A stretch of DNA of 64,000 nucleotides from Eutypa lata. Taxonomy: Eukaryota > Ascomycota > Sordariomycetes > Xylariales > Diatrypaceae. The translations under genes and the position numbers were made by a program. The stretch is taken from positions 372,001 through 436,000 of the forward strand of contig JAKULF010000014.1 of the NCBI GenBank assembly GCA_022661535.1, given 5' to 3'. A model generated the notes under the pieces. The model was not told where the DNA came from. It did not search any database and saw only the letters and a program-made list of their open reading frames with translations. Positions 46,651 to 58,820 of the stretch are shown here, piece after piece; the stretch's first letter is position 1; each line of letters starts with the position of its first letter.

Positions 46651-48385
46651 TGTGGAATGCTTGCTTAGTACTGGCTGGTATTGATGGTTAGTCTACAGAG
46701 CGCCCCTTGGAGACCTTCTGAGGTTTATTGATATACCAAGGTAATCTCCTTGTCAGATCTGTATTGCTCAAGGTTCGTAGGTAGGAGACGGTGGAATGGA
46801 GTATTGTAGAGGCTTGAAGTGCGTCTATTCCAAACAAGTTCTTTTCAAAGGGATCTTGTCATGATTTATATTTTTTTTTTCAGGCCGCATGGATGCGCCT
46901 ATGGTAAGGTGGTTCGAAAATCGCTCATGGGGCATCAGTGTTGCCATGAAATGAACGACTGCCTTCATATCTCAGTCTAGAATCTCGACGGTCTCGACAC
47001 AAGGTTCGACCCGAGCTCTCGATTACTAAGTACCAGAACTGAAGGATCTATTAAGCAGTCTCATCATCGGTTGTTGGTAAACAACGTATCGAATCATCGC
47101 GAACTTCACCGCGCGGTGCTGAGTCACGCCCACCTTTTCTTGAGTTCTAGCGGTACTATATATCAGAGTACTTTGCCACTCAGATAGTAGTGAATCACTG
47201 TTCATAGTTGGCGCCTGGGCTCCCTCAGTTAGTAAGGTCACTAAGTGTATTGATTTGGAGTATATCCGCAAGCATATCCGTGTTTTGGGTTGCACAATGG
47301 CGCGGAATGGCGGGATGTCAGAAAACACCACAAAGGTTCATCTATTTTGAAGAGGTAAACACCATAGGTTTGATGTGCCATAGCATGACCTTCAGAGAAG
47401 TACAACTTATTCTGTCCCACCGTAGAGGTTAATTCCGTGAAATGTCCATCGTAGGCTGTATTTCAAATCCGTACTACCGATGGTCAAGATAGTGTCTCCG
47501 GGGAAAGAGAATGCGACATTCACAAGTCCCAATGCGTTAACGAATTTTCATATTGTCCTTATGATCAATAATTTATATGCTCAATATGACCTATGCTAGC
47601 TTTGCATACAACGACCGGTGAGGTGTTGTACAATACTTACAATGATATAGGGGTTGTAGGATCCAGACGCAAAGATACCCAGGACAACCCTACAGCTCTC
47701 AAGGCCATTTCCGATTAATTATCTCCACTCAGACAAATCATACGATAATGTATTCTTCATAGACATAGCTATTATTTCTGAACTTCGTAAGTCCTAATAA
47801 TGTAGCATAATCCATTGTGCCCATAAGTGTATAAATCTTATTTTCGAAAGGGTGCTTTACCCCTCGAGCTACTCTACACAGTATCAGCGCAGATCCAACG
47901 ACATCAGATTCCACAAGCAATACCTAATATAGATGGTAGAAAGGGTTGCTTACGCACAGATAAGAATTCATCAGCAGAGCTATACCTTGCACCCCCAAAT
48001 TTGATGAATGTCTACCAACATACAATAGGTAGTCCGCCCTACCATGTTTTTTGAAGAAGCTGGTGAACCCTTATGGCACAATGGGTTGCCTTTTGAGTAA
48101 TTCTGTGTTCACATGAAATTCTTGCCTCGCCATCATTCGCAAGGCTAGACCTAGCTGTAAGCAACAGCACACCAAGAGACGTAAATCCATCTTCCGAAGA
48201 ATGATTGTATTAAAAACATAACGAACATAGGCGGGCCATAAGCAGGAATCACGTCCATTGCATTGCCTAGTTGACCATTATTGAACCCCCGAACTCCGTT
48301 TTGCCCCGCCATCCATCCCATTCATTATCAAAGCAAAACCATCTAGCCCTGAGAGTTATAAACAACCACCCCATCATTCCTGCAA
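46651..48385. other. Gene-free spacer
   Basis: Promoter of the secreted-protein gene on the left and 3' region of the BAR gene on the right. A T10 run lies near 46868. Nothing else recognised. Confidence 0.5.
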
Positions 48386-49384
48386 CTAAACCGTACCGCT
48401 GATGCTCAGCTCCCGGATCTCCTGCAGGACCTCCTCGACGCGGGAGTCGAGGTGGCCCTGGGCGTACTGGTCGCGGGTGTCGGCGTCGAGGTACTGCTGG
48501 ACCTGGGCCATGCGGCTGTAGGCCTCGGCGCAGAAGCGCAGCTGGATCTTGACGAGGGCCTCGAAGCTGGGGTCGAGGTAGGGGACGCGCAGGTCGATGA
48601 GCTGCGGCAGCTCCGAGCACAGCTGCTCGTTCAGCTGGTCGTACGCCGCCTTGGACATGTCCATCTCCTTCTCGGCCCGCGGCAGCTTCGTCACGTCCTT
48701 GTCCGGCTTCTCCGTCAGCTTCTTGACCTTGGCGCGCAGCGCGTCGTAGTCGAGCAGCTTGTGACCGCGCTTCTTAATGCCTGTGTAGATATGATGCGCA
48801 CTGTCAGTTCAGCTCCTATGTTTGGGTAATTTGCGCCAGCCTTCCACTTCCATCTAGGCAATCCCTGATCTGCTTAGGGTATGTGGGTAGGAATATATGT
48901 ATAGGGGGTCATACACTCGTTTACATCGGGGAAGTAGGCGCAGAACCGTGTAATGGGATCTAGTACAGTCGTTCTGTAGGGTCCGTCTAGCGCCTTTATC
49001 GTCTCGGTATCGAGGTCTTCCACTGCCTGCTTGTAGCTCCTGCTGACGCCGTCCTTCGCCCCAGCGTCGCCGTAGAATGCGTCGATGGTCTCTGCTATGC
49101 GCATTTGCGATGCGGTCATTGCTGTGCGAAACTGCTGTAAGCATATGATCTTCGTTGGGGCCCCTCTCCTCCCTGAACTGCACTCTCGGCCGTATCGTAC
49201 CTCGTAATGAATCTAGGTATCCTCTGGCCTCCTTCTGCAATCGATTCGATGCTGCTTCCATGGTCCGGAATCGTCGCTCCTCGACCTCGTAATCGCGATC
49301 ATTGGTCTTCTCGACATGGCCCGTCTTCATCATTACCTGCGTCGTCGCGCGGTTCACGTTCTTCTTGAACCCTGCCCAGGACAT
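48386..49384 (-). CDS. RVS161: BAR-domain adaptor, Rvs161/Hob3 orthologue
   Basis: Exons on the minus strand: 49384-49201, 49121-48915 and 48780-48386; introns 79 and 134 bp; 261 aa (yeast Rvs161 is 265 aa). N-BAR proteins of this type dimerise, bend membranes, and act with Rvs167 at actin patches in endocytosis, cell polarity and fusion. The model starts MSWAGFKKNVNRATTQVMMK and continues RRFRTMEAASNRLQKEARGY, SLRAMTASQMRIAETI, FYGD, FPDVNECIKKRGHKLLDYD and VPYLDPSFEALVKIQLRFC. There is no SH3 domain, as expected for Rvs161. An upstream in-frame ATG at 49444 would add 20 unconserved residues and is rejected. Confidence 0.95.
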
Positions 49385-50117
49385 GGTGGCGGTGGTTTGT
49401 ATTAATAGCGGGGAGAAAGATAATTCAGGTCTAAAAGATTGCAATCTGGGTATAAGAAAGTTCGCTTCGCAGGAATTTCAATCTTGAAAGGAGAGAGGTT
49501 AATGTTAGGTGTGTCGTTAATTATGTGATTGCAATGCTAATGCTTATGTGTGTGTGTCAGTGTGTGTAAGTGAAAAAGAGTTGCTAAGTACGAAGTAACG
49601 ATGATCGGTTACGATGACGATGGACTGGTTTGGTTGACAACGTGGGGCTCACGGAAAGGAAGGCAAGGAACGCCCTCGGTTGTGGCTGAGTTTGTTTCCT
49701 AGTCTGAAACTGGGAATGGATTGTGCAACTCGCCCAACAACACAAAGCACACAAAGTAACACATGTACGTCAGCATTGTGCTGCGCCACCTTTTTCAGCC
49801 CTAGCTGCTAGTTACAAGACTGCAAGACAAGCTGACAAGGCAACAAGGCTACTGTTTATTGATAAAAGGGTATTGTTTCTTGTCTTTTCTACGTGGCGTG
49901 GTAATAATAAGTACAATGACAATCTGGTCCCCAACCAGCTGGGACTGTACATATAACAGTGGTCTATCACCACTACGGTTAGCCGATTAATCTGTTTTGC
50001 TATCACTAATCGTAGCCAAGCTGAAGTTCTGGAACCCCTAACTATTAGATTCTGAATAATAATAGTGGACCTTCACCAATTCTTCAGCAGTACTTTGTAG
50101 GTATCTCAGTTCACGCC
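49385..50117. other. Divergent promoter spacer
   Basis: Short promoter region between the BAR gene and the peptidyl-tRNA hydrolase gene. Includes a TG-rich run near 49546-49567. No gene seen. Confidence 0.5.
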
Positions 50118-50828
50118 ATGGCCCAATTCAACCCCCACTTCCTGGTCATAAGCCTGGGTAACACCGGAAGATACTTCGAGACGCTGCATTCCGCAGGTCA
50201 CTTCGCTCTACTATCGCTACAGAAAGCCATTGTATGCGGTCCTTCCCCGGAGTCGCAGCCGCCCTTCGCACCGCAGCAGCTCGGCAAGCAAAAATGCAAG
50301 GGCTCGAGCGGCAACAAGTACACGCTGTTGCAGAGTCCGACGCTGATGAACGTCAGCGGCCGCTTCGTAGCCAACGCCTGGGCCGATGCCCTGAAGAGCA
50401 ACAAGGAGCTGCAGCAGCCGAGAGACATGTGCCTGGTGGTTGTGCACGACGACCTCGAGGAAGATTTCGGCGCCGTAGGGGTGCGGAAGTGGAAGGCGAG
50501 CCACCGCGGCCACAACGGCATCAAGAGCATCAACTCGGCCTTGAACATGAACAGCTTCCCCGGTGCACGGTGGTCGCGCATCTGGGTCGGGATCGACAGG
50601 CCGGAGAGCCGGAGGGAAGACGTCGTGTCGAACTATGTCCTCTCTCGGCTGTCGGCTCATCAGAAGGGCATTATCGATTCCCAGGTTGGATTGAAGGTTT
50701 TAGCTTGTCTTGAACAACTAGAGATGAATTGGAGGAGTGATTTTGAGGCGCAAAAATCTATGCCGGCTCCACCGCCGAAAGTTCAAGCGAAACCGAAATC
50801 GAAACCGAAACCTCAATCAGCCGTCTAA
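50118..50828 (+). CDS. PTH1: Bacterial-type peptidyl-tRNA hydrolase (Pth1)
   Basis: Single exon, 236 aa. The enzyme cleaves peptidyl-tRNA released from stalled ribosomes; the fungal copies of this bacterial family are usually linked to mitochondria. Catalytic and substrate residues are in place by comparison with E. coli Pth: Asn15 (SLGNTG), His24 (LHSAG), Asn78 (LMNVSG), Asp111 (HDDLE) and Asn133 (RGHNGIKSI). An insertion of about 25 residues (SPESQPPFAPQQLGKQ) sits between the second strand and the core, a common fungal feature. The C-terminus is a repetitive Lys/Pro tail (KVQAKPKSKPKPQSAV). No strong N-terminal targeting peptide is evident with this start. Confidence 0.92.
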   Translation: MAQFNPHFLVISLGNTGRYFETLHSAGHFALLSLQKAIVCGPSPESQPPFAPQQLGKQKCKGSSGNKYTLLQSPTLMNVSGRFVANAWADALKSNKELQQPRDMCLVVVHDDLEEDFGAVGVRKWKASHRGHNGIKSINSALNMNSFPGARWSRIWVGIDRPESRREDVVSNYVLSRLSAHQKGIIDSQVGLKVLACLEQLEMNWRSDFEAQKSMPAPPPKVQAKPKSKPKPQSAV

Positions 50829-51425
50829 GTTAATGGGTGATGGTATCTATCTGTCCCCTGTCCCCTGCCATCATACTCACAACATTCCCCCTTTGACTCA
50901 ATATGCCGTCGATTGGCAGCGGCTTCTGATGCTGCTAAAGCGTCGTATGAATTCGGCAGACCACTTTCCCTCTGTAAAGGGATTATCTAGAAATATCAGA
51001 TTTACTGCTTTGGTATTGAAGGGCATTGGCGCAAGCGCTCTTGTGGAAGTGTGAAGCCGGCTGAAAGTATTCCTGTATGATCTGCTGTCAACCGCCCTCA
51101 AGCCAAGCTACTCTCTGACACTACTAGCAGGCTTGAAATGTATCTTGTCAGAACATGTTCCTCAGGCTAGATAGAACGTCTCATACGACGACGATAACAC
51201 CACTTATATTAATCAAATGAACCTATGATCAAATATGTCGACCTCTATGAAACGTGAGTACTTAATTCATTTAGTGCAACACTCCAGTGAACACCTAGTT
51301 ATATTCATATACCACTCAATCTATCCAAAGTTAAATAAACGCTGCAACGAACCCATATACGTCACACGCACAGCCTCACATGTCTCTTCATAGCCAAACA
51401 CCACACATACTACCTCTTCACCTAG
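50829..51425. other. Convergent 3' spacer
   Basis: Shared 3' region of the peptidyl-tRNA hydrolase and bZIP genes. No gene seen. Confidence 0.5.
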
Positions 51426-53229
51426 TTACACCTCCCAATCGCGCACCGTAAACAGCGCCGCGACACGATCGGCCCTCCAGCGGGGCCCGTCGCCGAAGCA
51501 GACGAAGCTCTCGGCCAAATTCTGAATCAGCAGTCTCAGCAGAGCGTACGTCTGTCCGAACATCCCATCATCGCTGTGCCCGTCGCCGTCGATGTAGCCG
51601 GGCGGTCTCATGATACGCGGCGAGTTGTCCTGATATCGCAGCATATCTTCTAAGCGCGCAAACCCCTTATCGCCTAGCTGGGCGCGCACTACATGTTACA
51701 TCGCGTCTTGAGTCAGCAGGTGCTCTAGCTCTGCGTGAATATATGGATAAATAAGTTCTAGGCCAGTCTTTAGATAACGGGCATTGGACTCTTTTCTTAC
51801 AGACCGGGTGAAGTCAAGAGGGATTGGCAGGCAAATAGACATATATATAAGTACTTACCATGTTGCGCGACGTCCTCCGGTGTAGCCCAGACGTGCGTCT
51901 CCTGCCCACGCGCGGCGTAATCCCGCTCAACTTGGCGCTGGAGGCGTGCTGCAGAATCCCGTTTGCCAGCGCAGGCCGTGGCGTCCTCGCTGCTGTCCTT
52001 AGGCACGAGGATGTAGCCGCGCCGCCGGAAATCGAGGCGCGTCTCCGCCATGGCTTTGACGTAGCGGACGTCGTGTAAGGGAGGGGAGTGTTGGACCACT
52101 GTGCGGTATGTACATGTCAGTCATAACCTCGATTTATAACGGGTTTATACCTAGATGGGGTTCAGAAATTAAATAGAATTTTGACGGTAAGAATCTGCTG
52201 CTGCCGCTGCCACTGATGAAATCAAGAAGGTAAAGAAAGGGCCGGGAAGCAGGAAGACGGGATATATGTCGCGCGTGCATGCCAGTCCATGAAACTTACT
52301 CCGCCTGATCTCAGCACAACCCCTCAACGCGGCCTCCGGATCTATCGATCTCCCCGTGGTAGAGCAAGCGGACAGAGACGAGGCCGCGGCGACGCGGCGG
52401 CAGACGCCCACGAGGTACTCGGTGCAGGCCCAATTGATGCGTCCTGCGAGGGTGTACATGCCCTCTCCCAGGTACGGGACGATATCGAGGGGCGGATCGA
52501 CGAGACGCATGAAGCTGGAGCCCTCGAACCACAGGCCGTAGTCGAGACGCGGACTTAAGGGGCGCCGCCGCTGCTGCGAGGAGCTGCTCGCCGCCGCGGT
52601 GGGAGGATAGAAGTCCGGAGGCCCGATGGTGATAGCGGGGTCTGGTTCTGATGGATCGTCGTGGGTGGTTGTTGTTACGCAATTTTTCACTATGGTACAG
52701 TCTAGCAGATTTGTTGTTGCTGGGTGAATGCTGGTATTCATTACCGCCGCTGATGATGCTGATAACGTTGATGGCGGCAGTGTCGATGTCCACGTTGTTG
52801 AAGTGGACGGCGCCTTGAAAATACCACTGCTGCTACTGTTATTTCTCGTATTCACGTCACCTTCGCCGCCATCGTCCGGCCCGTCCAGTTCTCGGGCATC
52901 GACACCGGCGATCAGCGCCGCGTTCCGGATCGCCTTCCGTAGCTCCGGCCGGTCATTGCAGCCCGCGACTCTGACGAGCTCCTCGATCGCGGCCTTCAGC
53001 TTCTCGTTCTGCTCCCGCGTATCCTGGGACGCTTTGGATTGGCGTTTTCTAAACGCGCGCTGCGAGAGCTTGCCTCGCTCTCGACGGCGCTAATATCATC
53101 CACAAACGTATTAGTCAGCATGCGGTAGTCAAATTCGGGGAATAAGTTGGGGGCAGAATATACTTGTAGTTCTTCCTCCGCTGCTTGCAACTGTTTTAAT
53201 CTTTTCTCGTCATCATTTGGCTCTGCCAT
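51426..53229 (-). CDS. Fungal bZIP transcription factor
   Basis: Exons on the minus strand: 53229-53164, 53089-52300, 52098-51859 and 51688-51426; introns 74, 201, 170 bp; 452 aa. The first intron is decisive: it carries the branch-like GCTGACTAA and, when removed, restores a basic region (RRRERGKLSQRAFRKRQSK) followed by a short zipper-like helix (DTREQNEKLKAAIEEL). Without splicing the basic region is lost. A Ser/Thr/Pro-rich linker follows. A second conserved part (SFMRLVDPPLDIVPYLGEGM, then RINWACTEYLV) and a C-terminal helix-rich part follow, an arrangement seen in fungal bZIP factors with a C-terminal DUF3425-like domain, although that assignment is tentative. A nuclear regulator; target genes are not deducible. 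Confidence 0.82.
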
Positions 53230-55220
53230 GTTTGGTTGGTTATCTACTTTTTTGAGAGTGAATATTATGAAGGAAATGGTGCTTATGATAGCGTTGAAGT
53301 TGATTTGTCAGCTAAGAAAACCATCTAGTCAGCTAATACGGGTTCAGCTTCACGACCCACCTCCTAAAAACGCATGGCATACGGAGTAATAAATACGATA
53401 TGGGGTTGAACACAAACAGGCAAGTACCTAAATGTTGAAATCATTACAAATATAATGTAAAATAGTATTGGCAAATAGATTGCATTTTCCATCATTGTCA
53501 ACACTCTCACATGTCCAGTGGTGTAAACTCTTGAACGAGTGATCAATGAGAAGTATCTAGAAGGCTGGATTCTTTTCTAAATAAACATAATACTATATAT
53601 AATTTGTTACTGTTTGACAATGAAAGATAAGGTGTAGGATTTCAATATAATGGTGAACTTACAGATGATAATGTGATAAGGTAAATCCCTTTGATCACCA
53701 AAACAGCCTTCTACTCAACCGGCTTCAACAAGACGTGGGTAGCCCTTCACTTACGTGTTTATGTGCTAACACGATTCAATGGCAATCTAGTAGTAGCTCA
53801 TTTAGCTGCGAGCAGTTCATGATGTAAGTAATCGCCATAGCAATTACATAACATTATTACTTGGAATAATGGAAATGGTTGCTGCGGTGGTTTTCCAATG
53901 GAATCTATGCTGTTTTCAACAAGGATAGTAGCTCCGAGAAGACTAGGAATGCTTCTGGTCCTACCAACTTGGTGGCAATCAATAGCCGTGTCATAACATG
54001 TACTCTCTCCCAAGATCACCTTTGTACGTGATACCGGGCAAGATGAGCTTATGAGCCTTTACCTCAGAGGCTCACCTACTTTCCGTGAACTGGAAATGGT
54101 TTAAGAGAGACGAAGATACTAAATACTACTTGTATCATTCTCCAATACAAGATTTTATATTCCATATACGATGTTGATATCCCTAGCATTAGTAAAGTGT
54201 ACTTGATCTAGCAATCGTATGGTTGATGAATAAACTCACAAGTGCTGTAAGATATACAACAACCATGTTGATTATACCGGATACTTGCTACGCAAAACGC
54301 TAAATATCAAAGCGTTTAATTCAAATATACAGTCCTGTGTAGCTTTCACACTTTCCAACGATAGGTGTCAAACGTTCCTCTGGTTTTTGACAAGCTTATA
54401 TAAGGCTTTCTTTGTTTAAGGGCCTTTCAAACAGAGGCTGGCTATGTCACTACGTACTTACTCATAGAACCCTCAGGAATGCGATTAGTCAAGTAGTAAC
54501 CGACTATGTGTCTTCCTATTGTTCAAAGCGCGTAATTGGCTGGTTAGAGCAAGTTAACTTAGCTGTAAGTATAGTCGACGTGATAGCTAATGTTTCCTGT
54601 CTTCTGCACCAGATTGATTGCATTATTCACTTTCAGAAGAAAACATCATCTTTGCGTTACAAGTCAGTTGCAGCACGCTCCCACATTTCTCCAACTCCAA
54701 CCTTCTACCACTATCTCTTCGCTCAGTATTTACAAGAGCATAAAGAAGCTTCCTTCTGGCCCAGTCATATGTGTAGCTACTTACCTGTACTACTAGACCA
54801 TTAGTCATCTTTCTGTCACTTTCACACTGGGTTGCTCCTACCAAAGTGGTGTTTCACTCCTTCCTTCCTCATTTCGTCCGAACTCGGGAACCAAACAGAG
54901 CCGACACTAGCTACGGTAAGAGATCCCGCTACCTGTACATCCCATATCATACCCTACATCGGATGACTTTTCATCCCATGTAAGGAAGAGGAAAATTTGT
55001 CCACTAATTTATCCTTCTTGGAATAGGTTGCATCTGTACACTCAACATTCCCTCTTCGGTTTTTCATTTGCAGCCTCTCTGCTAGAACGGAAGCTCGAAA
55101 GACACACACAGAAGAAAAAGGGATCTAGGGTATCATATTGGACTTCTACACGCAACGAAGAGCCATTATGAGAACCTAGAGTTAAGAATAGTAGCGAGTT
55201 AAGAGCATCCCGGTACAGAA
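53230..55220. other. Spacer, 2 kb
   Basis: Contains the bZIP promoter and the promoter of the next gene. The frame at 54412-54804 (130 codons) has no family likeness or splice context and is not called. Confidence 0.5.
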
Positions 55221-56096
55221 ATGGCTACCATGTCCGAGAAATACAGAAGAGTCATCCGAACTCGCCTTACTCAGGAGCGGGACGGACTTCGTGAGACCAT
55301 CCGGACCATCGAGTTGCTCCAAGCGTGCGAGCATCCGGACTGGGGCGAGCCCGGAGCCAAAACTGCGCACAAGGCCGCTCTCGCCGTCATCCGCCGCCAG
55401 AAACGCCAACCTCAGAAGGGGCTTTCCGAGGCCGTGATCAGCCATATCCGCATGAACGACCGCAAGAATTCCGGGCTGGCCTTATTCGACGCGCATTTCG
55501 GCGACCCGTATTTCGTCGGTAAGAATTTCCTCAGAAGCCCACGATCACTGCGACCCTCGAGCCTAGAGCTCTCTAAACAAGAACTGCCTACTTTGCACTT
55601 CAAGCCTGATCCCGAATACGTTGCGCTACCGGATCAAGATGAGGATGAGCTTAACGATCTACGGGAAGGACCTTCTCCTGCGCCTCCCAACGCAACCACA
55701 CCTTCATGCAAGACCGTCACAACCCGCGCTCTAGCAACACTAATGCGCCTCCATGATCGGTGTCACATCACGGTAGCGGGCCTCCGGCAGCTCAAGGAGC
55801 TCCTGAGCACCACATTGAAGCAGATCAAGCAGATCGACGTATCTCAGAGATCGGCCAGAGACGTGCTTAAGGAACGCACACAGCTGCGGTTCATGCGCTC
55901 GTGGGGACCGGAGTTTGGTGGTGACTACTACAAGACGATCCCGCTGGGGCTTGCGGGGGGCTTTGGCTCACAGCTCTCCCGCTACACGGCTGCTAAGGAT
56001 GCCGACGACCCGTGGGGACAGAGGGATGCGCGCTGGGATATGGTAGACTTATGGGTGCCGGAATCCAATGCTCGACAGGGGGACGTGAAGTGGTGA
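55221..56096 (+). CDS. Hypothetical protein, 291 aa
   Basis: Single exon, not recognised. The N-terminal third is highly charged and helical (YRRVIRTRLTQERDGLRETI, later KAALAVIRRQKRQPQKG). A Pro/Glu/Asp-rich linker lies at about residues 130-160, and the C-terminal part is ordered-looking (LATLMRLHDRCHITVAGLRQ, then FMRSWGPEFGGDYYKTIPLG). No signal peptide, membrane segment or catalytic motif is seen. Codon use and GC content fit a functional gene. A second in-frame ATG follows three codons later. The flanking leader is pyrimidine-rich, as in many fungal genes. Confidence 0.65.
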   Translation: MATMSEKYRRVIRTRLTQERDGLRETIRTIELLQACEHPDWGEPGAKTAHKAALAVIRRQKRQPQKGLSEAVISHIRMNDRKNSGLALFDAHFGDPYFVGKNFLRSPRSLRPSSLELSKQELPTLHFKPDPEYVALPDQDEDELNDLREGPSPAPPNATTPSCKTVTTRALATLMRLHDRCHITVAGLRQLKELLSTTLKQIKQIDVSQRSARDVLKERTQLRFMRSWGPEFGGDYYKTIPLGLAGGFGSQLSRYTAAKDADDPWGQRDARWDMVDLWVPESNARQGDVKW

Positions 56097-57442
56097 AAAA
56101 GGCAGACATTTCATCTTGAATGTCTTCTAACGGGATTTATCACCTTGAATAAGGGATAGGTGAAACACTATCAAAGAAGGATTGGAAAGGAGGGAATAAT
56201 GAAGAAACGGAACGGGAAAACTTGAGAAGAATTTGTAGATAGGTGGATAGATATTGCTGGCAGTCGGTCTTCCGTAAAGAAGACGATGTACAAAAGCAAG
56301 TCAGTGGCAATACGAATCCTAGTTCACATCATCTTAACTCCCTACAGGTACGGTCAAAGTATATTAGGACTGTTCATTGCTATAACTGAAAACCTTCTAC
56401 CTATAGGGGGGATCCCTCTGTTGGATGTAGGCGGAAGTATAGGCAATACTACTATTTGATATGATTTGCCATGTTAAGATAATCTATTTTTTGTTGTCTT
56501 TACCTGAGTATTTAATCGTTTTATGAGAAGGGGTACATATAAGATTATGATTTTAAAGAGATACGTCTGGGAAAGACTTCTATAGCAGTTTCTATAAGGT
56601 AGTCTCAATATATAAAGGGGGGTTTCCTCATTTTTTCTTCTTTCGCAATCAAGGACGCGTTGCTGCCGCCTCCGGTTTAGGCGCACCACCATCCACAAGA
56701 CATGTAACCTCCTCCATATAAGTGACAACATCGACCTTTCGTCGCGAACTTGTACCTTTGACTTGTCTCTCTCTTCCTTGCTTATATCATGGTTTTCATT
56801 TCTTCTCCTGGAACGCCGCATTGTTCGCTCGGTCTCACGGGGCCGCTTGCTGTGCCTCCTCACTTCATGATTATTTTGCATTGCGTGAAGGCTTTCCATG
56901 GGCTTTCCATTGATCTACCCGTGCATAAATTATTTTCCTGTGGGTTTGTTTGTATATGGCTGTTGGCTGTTGGCTCACTGGTTTCGAAGCCTCCGGAAAA
57001 CCATATCTCGATGCCTCCTTGACAGAACGGGGCGCCTTGTCAGCAAGGCCTCATCCTCTATCCTCCAAGATAGCAGCTGGCTGACATGGTTGTTGGTGCT
57101 CATGAGGCCTCCCATGTGGAGCTGAACAGACACACAACTCTAAGCAAGCGCTGGCTACGTCACGGCCCAGAGCTAACTCTAGGCGATACGCTCCTGCCGG
57201 TTCAAAATCCTTCTTAACAATGGATACTACATGAAGAAGACTGGATTGAAGGTTGCGCTGTAATATTATCACTGCGCTAAGCTGCATCCTTCCCTCCGGA
57301 TCTGCCAAAGTGATGCAGGATCAATGACTTGGCAGGGCAGTTTTAGATGATGGATTGCATCTCCAGGAGGTTTTATGACCCCTCGAATACACTCTTGCTT
57401 TAGTTGAAGTTTAGGCAAAGGCAGCTTCGAGGCAGCGAGTTG
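56097..57442. other. Convergent 3' spacer
   Basis: Downstream of both flanking genes. Frames over 56474-56913 overlap on both strands and show no conserved content. Confidence 0.5.
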
Positions 57443-58820
57443 TCATGACTCGACAACAAGAGGACTCAACTCCAGATGCCACGTTCCGCGCCAAGTGACC
57501 GAGGCACTGTCTCCGTCTACACGATATATGAACGCGCAGGCATGTGCCTTGCCACCATTCCAAAGCACAAACGTGTGTATCTTGGGCATCTTCTGTACGA
57601 GGTCCCCGGCTTGGCATAACAGAGCTGTAATCTGCTCGCGCTTTTCCCAATTGTCCTGCAGGAGCTGCGATGTGAGCGCCAGAGATTGCAGATGTGGCCA
57701 GCTCCACGTCGACTGACAGCGCGGAAAGAAATCTTCGGCATTGATCATGAAGGAGATAGCAAGGTGTTGTAAGTCGAGACTTTTAGATGCGAGAACCGCA
57801 CCAAGCCCGCGGCTAGGATGAGCCAAGTTGAGCCAGGGTATATGGACTGGCCGCCTTGGAAATCGATCATAGAATTTGTAGGAGTCCTCAAATATAATTA
57901 ATCTTTTGAGGGTGTCTGGAAGATACTTTCGCATTGTGAAGGAAAGATCTAAGTATCTCTAAGCATCAGCGGTGGATGACCAGGGTGTATTTAACACGGT
58001 GAGAAGATGGAATTCGTAATTCATACTACAGGTGGATGGGCATACCTTGTTGATGAAATTCGCTGTCTATAAGTTCATATGGCTCCCACGGCTCGTAGGA
58101 TATATGCTCTAGACGATCAAATTTGCTGAGTAGCAGACCCAGTCCCGACGGGGAAATACAACGCCGGAGTTGTCGACGGATAATGAGGCAGGTGACTGCT
58201 TTAACTCGAGGCAACGTTCTGTGGAACGCTAAGTGGATAGGTCGGAAGAGTCGTAGCATGGCTGATCTTGGAGGAAATTTGACTTGTTGACCATGCTGCC
58301 ACACATGCTGCAGGTCATGATACAGAACTCTATTCCTCCACGCGTCCGACATTGCATCCTCATCATCCTCAACATCATCAGAGGTCAAGTATATATTCTT
58401 GAACCAATGTTCGCAGTCGCTAGGAGAGTACACATTGATCTCCAAGTACTGAGAATAGAAAAAAGTTTCCATATCCCATGACTGACGATCCGGCTGATCT
58501 TAATTGACGGTGACCATCGTTTTGAGCAACATGTGGACACGTATCGCGGTAATTCAAACATTGAGACAGATATGGTGAATCATCTCCCTCTTTCTTAGCG
58601 GAATGAAATATTGAAAAACGTGAAGACAAGCTACTCCCAGCTTTATCTTGTAGAAATTCGCCTTCTCTAAAACGTGCTGCCATTCTTTACATACGGACGC
58701 AAGAGAAGCCCAGCCAGGGTATTTCTGGTGTGTGATTATCGCCAGGATCATAAGGCGAATCTCTGCTGGGAAAGACGTCCATTCCAAGGCTTTTGGCCTT
58801 GTCAGGCTGCGGGTTGCCAT
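57443..58820 (-). CDS. F-box protein of the fungal DUF6546-type family, with apparent exon loss
   Basis: Exons on the minus strand: 58820-58560, 58448-58046 and 57948-57443; introns 111 and 97 bp; 389 aa. The N-terminus carries an F-box-like motif (WTSFPAEIRLMILAIIT, then LASVCKEWQ and NFYKIKLG). The rest follows the family in order: VYSPSDCEHWFKN, GQQVKFPPRSAMLRLF, AVTCLIIRRQLRR, LEHISYEPWEPYE, LPDTLKRLIIFED, LDLQHLAISFMINAEDFF, LQSLALTSQLL, CAFIYRVDGDSASVTWRGTW. Such proteins are presumed SCF substrate adaptors. The family segment normally present between IHHICLN and the YSPSD block is here found only inside the first intron, one base out of frame. The C-terminus stops early (SPLVVES). Start 58859 is an alternative. 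The gene may be functional in a shortened form, or decaying. Confidence 0.75.

Noticed and set aside
48267..48620. GC-rich 117-codon minus-strand frame
   Set aside because: Arg/Pro-rich shadow of the BAR gene's last exon.
50217..50713. Two long frames overlapping the peptidyl-tRNA hydrolase gene
   Set aside because: Shadows of the high-GC coding sequence; only the 50118 frame carries the catalytic residues.
54412..54804. 130-codon plus-strand frame in the spacer before 55221
   Set aside because: No conserved motif, unnatural composition, and overlapping frames on both strands.
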